A program made the translations under genes and the position numbers. Of a stretch of 10,321 nt of DNA, positions 5,672-10,321 are shown in pieces; the first letter of the stretch is position 1; each line of letters opens with the position of its first letter. Below the pieces are notes generated by a model. The model did no database searches, had not been told where the DNA came from, and saw only the letters and a list, made by a program, of their open reading frames with translations. This DNA is from an uncultured Clostridia bacterium (GTDB taxonomy: Bacteria; Bacillota; Clostridia; Oscillospirales; Ruminococcaceae). The DNA lies in the NCBI GenBank assembly GCA_946183095.1, contig CAMHBE010000046.1:1-10321 (forward strand). Reading direction: 5' to 3'.

Positions 5672-8419
5672 ATGACTAATGTTAAGAAGAAAATAGTAAG
5701 TATAGCAGCTGCCGCGGCAGTTATGTGCATGGCGGCGATGCCCGCGGCACAGATGACCGGCGGACTCATTCCCGACATCTCGGTTTCCGCAAGCGCGGCT
5801 TCAAAGATCGGCTACATGAACACCAACGGCGAGTATGGCACAGTAAGCTCATATACAGCGATAAAGTCCACCACCAAGTCCCTTGCAAAGGGCTGGTACG
5901 TTGTAAGCGGCAATGTGACGATCTCAGGCACACTGAACGTTACCGACAGCGCTAACATCATACTCACGGACGGCAGCAGACTTACCGTCAAGGGCGGTAT
6001 CAGCGTTGCAGCCGGCGCGAAGTTCTCGATCTTCACACAGCAGGAAGGCTCCGGCACACTGCTCGCAGGTACCACGAACGGCTCCAACACAACAGCAGCA
6101 AGCGGTGTTTCCGGTATCGGCGGCAGAAACGCAAAGATATACATAGTCGGCGGTAACATCTACGCAAAGGGCGGCACAAACGCTTACGGCATCTACGGCA
6201 GCTCCATCAACGTTTACTGGACAAATCCCACAGACTCTGTTTACGCATCGTCCTACAGCACCAACGTTCAGGTGCGTGACACTTTCGTAGTAAAGGAAAA
6301 GGGCGCGGCATACTTCAACAGTGCAGTTTCTGCATCCGCACTCCAGAACGTAACGCTTCAGGCTGCAAACGCTGTTACAAATAACATGACAGAGCTGAAC
6401 GACGGCGCTTATGCGGTATTCGGCAGCGTCAAGGCGGCAGACAGGATAGAGGTGAACGGCGACGTTGATCTTTATCTCGCAAACGGCGGCAAGCTCAACG
6501 CAGACCGCGGTATATCCGTACTCAGCGGCGATACGCTGAACATCTACGGCAACGGCGGTACTCTCTATGCCGGCACAAGAAACGGCACAACATCCCTCGC
6601 TGCCGACAACTGCGCAGGTATCGGCACCACCGACGGCTATGCGGCAGGCGATATCATCATAAACAGCGGTATCGTTTATGCGGCAGGCGGCAGAAATGCG
6701 GCAGGTATCGGCGGTTCAAGCTCCTCCGTCCGCATCCTCGGCGGCAATGTAACTGCCAAGGGCGGCAATAACGCGGCTGCGATAGGAAGCGGCTACAGAG
6801 ACGGCGGCAGTGCTGTAGAGATCCTCGGCGGCAATGTTTCCGCAAACGCGGGTGTCAGCGGCACGGGTATAGGCAGCGGCACATACTCCTCCAACTCCAG
6901 CATCCGTCTCAGCTACAGCAGCAAGCAGGATACTATCTTCGCTACTTCCTATACGGGCAGCATCACATTCCTCAAGACCCTGTACACCGATAAGGGCGAA
7001 AAGGCTACATCCAGAAATATAGACGGCGCTACTCTTTCTTCTGCAGTAACAGCTTATACAGTATCGTTTGAAGCGAACAACGGCGAGTATATCGCTCCCA
7101 AGACCGTCGCGGCAGGCAAGACCCTGAATGTTATCCCCTATGTAACAAGAGCGGGCTATACATTCGACGGCTGGTACACCGACAGGAACTTCAGATACAG
7201 GTTCAACGAGGACGCTCCCATAAATCAGAACATGACACTGTATGCAAAGTGGGTAGGCGCAACAGTTACGGTTTCGTTTGAAGCAAACAACGGTGAGTAT
7301 GTCGCACCCAAGAAGATAACTGCGGGCACGATCATCCCGATGCTGCCCTACGTTGTAAGAGACGGCTACACATTCGACGGCTGGTACACCGACAGAGCAC
7401 TCAGATACAGATTCAACGACAGCGCTCCGATCACCTCCGACATCACACTTTATGCAGGCTGGACAAGAAACGTTCAGAAGGCTACCCTCAGATTTTATAT
7501 CGACGGCACTTTTGCAGACAGCATGACCGTTAATGTGGGCGATACCGTAGGCGTGCTCGACTTCCCGATCATACTCGACTCCGACTTCTATGACGGCTGG
7601 TACACCGACAGAGCCTGCACACGTTACGCAGGTCTCAAATACAGCGTGAACGGTGACGCAACACTCTATGCAAAGAGCGTAAACTCCAAGGTAACAGTAA
7701 CATTCTACTCTTTCGGCAACTATGTATCCTCCAGAACACTCAATGCCGGTGATACTCTCGGCGCTTGCGAGCAGCTCACAGAACCCGGTTACACATTCAC
7801 AGGCTGGTATCTTGACACAGGCCTCAGAACAGCTGTTGACAATTACACCAGGATCTACGAGGACACTAACCTCTATGCTGGCTGGGAATACAACGCTCCC
7901 AAGACATACGCCGTAAGATTCTACCTCGACGGCGAGCTCATGGATACACAGTATGTTGAAGAAGGCGAATGTGCAACAAACAACAGATTTGTAAGCGCTT
8001 ATGACTGGTACACAGGTTCCAACCGTCTGTTCAGCTTCAGCGAACGTATCTATATGGATTACGACCTCCACGCTACAAGACCGGTAGCAAAGACCTACAC
8101 AGTAAACATCTACGTTGACGGAACATTTGTTGAAACACAGTATGTTGAAGAAGGCGACACTATCCAGGCTCACTCCGCATACTACACATACGACTGGACA
8201 ACGGGTTCCGGTATGACATTCTTCCTCTCCACTCCTATCTATCAGGACTATGACCTCTACGCTGCATCTTCTGTCGTACAAGACGATGATGACTACTACT
8301 ACGGTTCCACATTCGGTGCCGGCGGTGTAGTTGCAGCAGTAGCGGCAGGCGCGGTAGCACTGGGCGGCGGCTTTGCAGCAGGCATGGCAGTAGGCAAGAA
8401 GAAAAAGAAGGACGAATGA
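5672..8419 (+). CDS. Exported, membrane-anchored surface protein with beta-helix domain and six InlB-type repeats, 915 aa
   Basis: ATG follows AAAGG with 9-nt spacing. A signal peptide covers about 1-42 (KKK, an Ala-rich core, end SVSASA). Residues about 81-450 are Gly/Asn/Ala-rich with recurring GIGG, GGNV-x-A and AKGGNNAAAIG phrases, as in right-handed beta-helix proteins; this part looks duplicated (copies from about 81 and 257). Six tandem InlB/Listeria-Bacteroides-type repeats follow (starts near 462, 531, 601, 673, 744, 807), best conserved in the first two (GYTFDGWYTDR, LYAKW). The C-terminus has an acidic/Tyr stretch (DDDDYYYG), a Gly/Ala-rich TM helix (about 883-906) and a KKKKKDE tail. 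This anchors it in the membrane; there is no LPxTG sortase motif. It is probably an adhesion or envelope-stress surface protein; no catalytic motif is seen. Expression is expected from the ECF-type promoter just upstream. Confidence 0.9.
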   Translation: MTNVKKKIVSIAAAAAVMCMAAMPAAQMTGGLIPDISVSASAASKIGYMNTNGEYGTVSSYTAIKSTTKSLAKGWYVVSGNVTISGTLNVTDSANIILTDGSRLTVKGGISVAAGAKFSIFTQQEGSGTLLAGTTNGSNTTAASGVSGIGGRNAKIYIVGGNIYAKGGTNAYGIYGSSINVYWTNPTDSVYASSYSTNVQVRDTFVVKEKGAAYFNSAVSASALQNVTLQAANAVTNNMTELNDGAYAVFGSVKAADRIEVNGDVDLYLANGGKLNADRGISVLSGDTLNIYGNGGTLYAGTRNGTTSLAADNCAGIGTTDGYAAGDIIINSGIVYAAGGRNAAGIGGSSSSVRILGGNVTAKGGNNAAAIGSGYRDGGSAVEILGGNVSANAGVSGTGIGSGTYSSNSSIRLSYSSKQDTIFATSYTGSITFLKTLYTDKGEKATSRNIDGATLSSAVTAYTVSFEANNGEYIAPKTVAAGKTLNVIPYVTRAGYTFDGWYTDRNFRYRFNEDAPINQNMTLYAKWVGATVTVSFEANNGEYVAPKKITAGTIIPMLPYVVRDGYTFDGWYTDRALRYRFNDSAPITSDITLYAGWTRNVQKATLRFYIDGTFADSMTVNVGDTVGVLDFPIILDSDFYDGWYTDRACTRYAGLKYSVNGDATLYAKSVNSKVTVTFYSFGNYVSSRTLNAGDTLGACEQLTEPGYTFTGWYLDTGLRTAVDNYTRIYEDTNLYAGWEYNAPKTYAVRFYLDGELMDTQYVEEGECATNNRFVSAYDWYTGSNRLFSFSERIYMDYDLHATRPVAKTYTVNIYVDGTFVETQYVEEGDTIQAHSAYYTYDWTTGSGMTFFLSTPIYQDYDLYAASSVVQDDDDYYYGSTFGAGGVVAAVAAGAVALGGGFAAGMAVGKKKKKDE
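5912..6930 (+). repeat. Duplicated beta-helix-like segment within the surface protein
   Basis: Two matching segments begin at about residues 81 and 257. Each runs from a strand ending in a GGISV or RGISV turn, through a GTLLAG or GTLYAG turn, to a GIGG/GIGT block with IIVGG- or IINSG-like strands and A-x-GG turns. The second copy carries more turns (GGNVTAKGGNNAAAIGSG). This is an internal domain duplication followed by expansion of short coils. Limits are approximate. Confidence 0.55.
7055..8278 (+). repeat. Six tandem InlB/Listeria-Bacteroides-type repeats
   Basis: Units start near 7055, 7262, 7472, 7688, 7901 and 8090, with lengths of 63-72 codons. Units 1 and 2 share SFEANNGEY, GYTFDGWYTDR, RYRFN and LYA-x-W. 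Units 3 and 4 keep GWY and LYA. Units 5 and 6 form a second pair (TQYVEEG, DYDL) in which the GW turn has become DWYTG or DWTTG. The pairwise resemblance suggests growth by separate duplications. Confidence 0.8.
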
Positions 8420-8456
8420 TCCGACGATCAATAAAATAACACCGTAAAAAACAGTT

Positions 8457-8498
8457 CATCCCCTGTCCGCGGCAACGCGGGCAGGGGATGTTTTCGTT
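8457..8498 (+). terminator. Strong intrinsic terminator, likely bidirectional
   Basis: CATCCCCTGTCCGCG (8457-8471) pairs over 15 bp (one T-G wobble) with CGCGGGCAGGGGATG (8476-8490), closed by a GCAA tetraloop and followed by TTTTCGTT. An A6 run at 8446-8451, shortly before the stem, gives a T tract on the - strand too. It can therefore end both the surface protein transcript and the convergent methyltransferase transcript. Confidence 0.9.
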
Positions 8499-8549
8499 AT
8501 CCGAAATGTTTGCCGTTCATGCAGCGTACAGCCGCCGCGGCAGTAAGGG

Positions 8550-9794
8550 TCACACGTCCGAAAAGAATTCCGTGAAACCCGTAACTTCCAGTATCTCCAG
8601 TACTTCCGGTACGATGTTGCGCATCTGGAAGCCGTTTTTAATAATGTGATTTTTTTTGTAGAGCATCAGCAATGCGCGGATACCGGCGGAGGACAGATAC
8701 GCACAGCCGCGCATATCTATTATGGTCGGAACGATGTTTTCACCGCATTTCTCGTTGTATTTTTCTATAAGCTCGGGCGCTGTCAGGGAATCGAGCCTGC
8801 CGGTGATAAATACCGCCAAAGCCCCGTCTTCCTCCTCGAACGTGATGTCAAATTCACGCATCTGGGCTTCGGATAATCTCGTGCCTGCCCGCTGCATGGC
8901 GGTTATCTCGAAAAAGTTTGAATTTTCAAAGGCAGTTTTAATGTTTTCCTGTATATCGAGCCGCTCGACGAACCGCGCGGGATGGATCGCGGTGCAGTTC
9001 AGTCCGTATTCCGCAAGCATGGCTTTGGGGTCGCCGTTCTTGCAGGCAACAAAACTGTTCTCAAAAATAAGTTTCCGCCATTTCTCGGAGAGCTCCGTAC
9101 CCACTATACCTTTGATGCTTTCTTCGCTGAATCCCGGAACAGACTTGATGATGTTCCAGTAAAGCATTTTTTCGGACGGGTCGCCGGTGAACCATACACC
9201 GCCGTAATCCGCAAGAAGAGAAGCTATATTCTTCACGACGGTCTGCATCTCGCTTTCGGTGAGGTACATCATCAGTCCGTCGGTAGCGATGAACAGCGGC
9301 TCTCTGCCGCGTATGACGGATTTCAGGGCTTTCAGGTCGGTGACGTCAACTGCGCGGTAGATGATCCTGTCCTCAAGCTTTTTCTCTTTTATGACGGAAG
9401 ACATCACTCTTGACATTTTATCAATGATAGGCGGCAGATCCAGACCGTAGTAGCGTATGTATCTGCGGTCGGCGAAACGCAGTCCGCGCTGTGTCACGCC
9501 GCACCCGAGATCGAGGAAAGACAGCATTTTCAGTGCTTCAAACATACCGTCCGTTATCTTGTTTCGCACCCACACGGCGGTACCGTAAGTTGACGAGAAG
9601 CGGTAAAGATCTTCGCTTTTTTTTGCGTCGGGGGAATTTCGTCCGATGTCCGGACGCTCCGTGTGATTCATCATGCCGAGCAGTCTCACGGCTGCATCAT
9701 CACGGTTCGCGGCTCCTCCCAGCAGAGAAGCGTTCGATGTCAGCACGGCGGGGCTGAGCCGAGTATTGATGTCATTTATATCCGGTGAGCTCAT
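8550..9794 (-). CDS. SAM-dependent methyltransferase (LCM type) fused to a C-terminal STAS domain, 414 aa
   Basis: Start chosen at 9794: GGAGG (9801-9805) lies 6 bases upstream of this ATG, whereas an in-frame ATG at 9824 has no binding site and overlaps the -10 box. Residues about 60-300 form a class I methyltransferase: SAM motif FLDLGCG (93-99), the acidic YGLDLP strand, and ATDGLMMYLTE, the signature of the leucine carboxyl methyltransferase-like (PF04072) family that methylates small molecules or carboxyl groups. Residues about 318-414 form a STAS domain as in SpoIIAA/RsbV: ITGRLDSLTAPEL, then IDMRGCAYLSSAGIRALL with Ser368/Ser369 at the phospho-serine position. Such domains bind anti-sigma kinases or sense ligands. 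No RsbW-like kinase is present nearby. The gene is monocistronic, with its own sigma-A promoter. Domain calls are firm; substrate and partner are unknown. Confidence 0.9.
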   Translation of the reverse strand: MSSPDINDINTRLSPAVLTSNASLLGGAANRDDAAVRLLGMMNHTERPDIGRNSPDAKKSEDLYRFSSTYGTAVWVRNKITDGMFEALKMLSFLDLGCGVTQRGLRFADRRYIRYYGLDLPPIIDKMSRVMSSVIKEKKLEDRIIYRAVDVTDLKALKSVIRGREPLFIATDGLMMYLTESEMQTVVKNIASLLADYGGVWFTGDPSEKMLYWNIIKSVPGFSEESIKGIVGTELSEKWRKLIFENSFVACKNGDPKAMLAEYGLNCTAIHPARFVERLDIQENIKTAFENSNFFEITAMQRAGTRLSEAQMREFDITFEEEDGALAVFITGRLDSLTAPELIEKYNEKCGENIVPTIIDMRGCAYLSSAGIRALLMLYKKNHIIKNGFQMRNIVPEVLEILEVTGFTEFFSDV

Positions 9795-9826
9795 AAACTG
9801 CCTCCTTTTTATTATCATCAGCATTT

Positions 9827-9855
9827 ATTATAACATGATTATTTAGCTTTTGCAA
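9827..9855 (-). promoter_or_regulatory. Sigma-A-type promoter of the methyltransferase-STAS gene
   Basis: On the - strand, TTGCAA (9855 down to 9850), a 17-bp spacer and a perfect TATAAT (9832 down to 9827). The transcript would start near 9820, about 26 bases before the ATG at 9794, which supports that start over the ATG at 9824. Confidence 0.8.
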
Positions 9856-9859
9856 GGGG

Positions 9860-9882
9860 GCGGGAGAAAAATGTGCGGGAGA
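9860..9882. repeat. Short direct repeat between divergent promoters
   Basis: GCGGGAGA occurs at 9860-9867 and again at 9875-9882, a 15-bp period, between the -35 boxes of the two divergent promoters. It could be a regulator site. With only eight bases it may be chance. Confidence 0.3.
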
Positions 9883-9900
9883 GCATTTTGTGAAAAGGGG

Positions 9901-9929
9901 TTGCAATTCACGTAAAAATGTGGTATTAT
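9901..9929 (+). promoter_or_regulatory. Sigma-A-type promoter of the exported protein gene at the right edge
   Basis: TTGCAA (9901-9906), a 17-bp spacer and TATTAT (9924-9929). The transcript would start near 9936, giving a leader of about 190 nt before the ATG at 10126. It has the same -35 sequence and spacer length as the divergent methyltransferase promoter. Confidence 0.7.
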
Positions 9930-9954
9930 ATACTTACTGCATATACAGATCATT

Positions 9955-10016
9955 ATTACGTTATTGCTTGACAATACCTGCCGGTAAATGTACGGGCTCT
10001 TTACCTCAAGCGTAAT
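9955..10016 (+). ncRNA. Nested stem structure in the leader of the exported protein mRNA
   Basis: The 331-bp gap 9795-10125 has no gene; besides promoters it holds this leader. ATTACG (9955-9960) pairs with CGTAAT (10011-10016). After a 6-base bulge, CTTGA (9967-9971) pairs with TCAAG (10006-10010). Inside, GGTAAA (9983-9988) pairs with TTTACC (10000-10005) around an 11-base loop. On the 3' side the three segments are contiguous, so the arms stack, with bulges only on the 5' side. This shape resembles a structured aptamer, but I cannot match it to a known riboswitch class. Confidence 0.5.
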
Positions 10017-10033
10017 ATAGGCAGAAATAGTTT

Positions 10034-10100
10034 GTGCAGCGGCAACCGAGCTTCGTATAGTTTAAAGGGTGCGTGGCTCGCTGCTGCGCACTTTTTGTTT
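10034..10100 (+). terminator. Leader hairpin followed by T tract, candidate attenuator
   Basis: GTGC (10034-10037) pairs with GCAC (10088-10091), AGCGGC (10038-10043) with GCTGCT (10080-10085, one wobble), and GAGC (10048-10051) with GCTC (10076-10079), with small bulges. CGTA and TGCG may extend it inside. TTTTTGTTT (10092-10100) follows at once. It lies within the leader, 20-odd bases before the ribosome binding site, so it would stop transcription before the gene unless an alternative fold forms. The stem is imperfect and the loop is large. Confidence 0.55.
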
Positions 10101-10125
10101 ATCAAACATCATAGGAGGAATGGGA

Positions 10126-10321
10126 ATGAATAAGTTGTTCAAAAAAACGATCGCGGGAATTATGGCAGCTGCAATGGTTTCTTGTTCGGCGGAGATACTT
10201 CCGGAGGGCAGCGCGGAGGTGTTCAGCGTAAGTGCGGGAGCGGTGGGCGATGTAGCTGTCGATGAGACAAACTTCCCGGACAGTTATTTCAGAAAGTATG
10301 TTTCGGATCATTTTGATAACG
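10126..10321 (+). CDS. Exported protein, N-terminal part only (3' partial), possible leucine-rich-repeat surface protein
   Basis: The frame is open from the ATG at 10126 to the right edge (65 codons). AGGAGG (10113-10118) is 7 bases upstream; an in-frame ATG at 10120 is too close to that site. Residues 1-38 look like a signal peptide: MNKLFKK, a hydrophobic core (TIAGIMAAAMVSCSA) and an end FSVSAGA like that of the surface protein at 5672. Cys20 might suggest a lipoprotein, but the residues before it (AMVSC) are not a good lipobox. The mature part starts DVAVDETNFPDSYFRKYVSD, a phrase I associate with the N-terminus of Ruminococcus-type leucine-rich-repeat or dockerin-bearing exported proteins. 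Function cannot be settled because the gene is cut. Its long structured leader suggests regulation after transcription start. Confidence 0.8.
   Translation, partial: MNKLFKKTIAGIMAAAMVSCSAEILPEGSAEVFSVSAGAVGDVAVDETNFPDSYFRKYVSDHFDN

Noticed and set aside
7972..8004. TGCAAC followed by CTTATG inside the surface protein gene, like a third ECF promoter
   Set aside because: It lies within a repeat-coding segment, lacks the GCG extension and the CTGC block, and the spacing is one base off the two real copies.
6716..8431. 571-codon open frame on the - strand opposite the surface protein
   Set aside because: The Cys/Val-rich low-complexity product mirrors the repeat codons of the + strand gene, and its start lies next to a strong terminator.
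9794..9824. Upstream ATG at 9824 as the start of the methyltransferase-STAS gene
   Set aside because: It lies upstream of the predicted transcript start with no ribosome binding site, while the ATG at 9794 has GGAGG at 6 bases.
9968..9996. TTGACA at 9968-9973 as a second promoter in the leader
   Set aside because: There is no acceptable -10 box 16-18 bp downstream (TACGGG region), and it lies within the proposed stem.
9983..10005. Leader hairpin with ACGG in its loop as a guanidine-II type riboswitch
   Set aside because: That class needs two hairpins with tight ACGR tetraloops; here the loop has 11 bases and there is only one.

Overview
The window looks like chromosomal DNA of a gut-type Firmicute (Clostridia), most likely a Ruminococcus or close Oscillospiraceae relative. 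I infer this from the moderate GC content, strong AGGAGG-type ribosome binding sites, exported proteins whose leaders end in SVSA/SASA, an InlB-type (Listeria-Bacteroides) repeat surface protein, and an ECF sigma/short membrane protein pair of a kind I associate with Clostridia. No rRNA, tRNA, transposase, phage gene or CRISPR array is visible.

Left part (1-3626, + strand): the C-terminal end of a nonribosomal peptide synthetase, with a carrier domain followed by a terminal condensation domain. A 675-residue cytosolic protein with two N-terminal zinc ribbons follows 12 bp later, probably in the same operon. A GC-rich hairpin separates this unit from a convergent gene.

Middle part (3687-8498): a regulatory and cell-surface module. 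An orphan response regulator (receiver domain plus XRE-type helix-turn-helix, - strand) diverges from an ECF sigma factor gene (+ strand). Between them lie a perfect 13-bp dyad, whose right arm forms the -35 box of the sigma gene promoter, and a second 11-bp dyad. Downstream come a 103-residue two-TM protein that resembles a reduced anti-sigma factor and a 915-residue exported, membrane-anchored beta-helix/InlB-repeat protein. The last two genes are each preceded by the same promoter, TGCAACGCG-N13-CTGCTTATAT, including a shared A/T tract upstream. This matches what an ECF sigma factor would recognise. The simplest reading is a self-contained circuit: the response regulator sets sigma level, sigma drives its membrane partner and the large surface protein, and a strong bidirectional terminator closes the unit.

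Right part (8550-10321): a - strand gene encoding a fusion of an LCM-type SAM methyltransferase and a STAS (anti-sigma-antagonist-like) domain. It diverges from a truncated + strand gene for an exported protein that continues past the window end. Each has a clear TTGCAA-N17-TATAAT-like promoter. The exported protein gene has a roughly 190-nt leader with a nested stem and a hairpin followed by a T tract, which looks like an attenuator or riboswitch I cannot assign to a known class.

All functions are read from motifs only; no similarity search or folding program was run.
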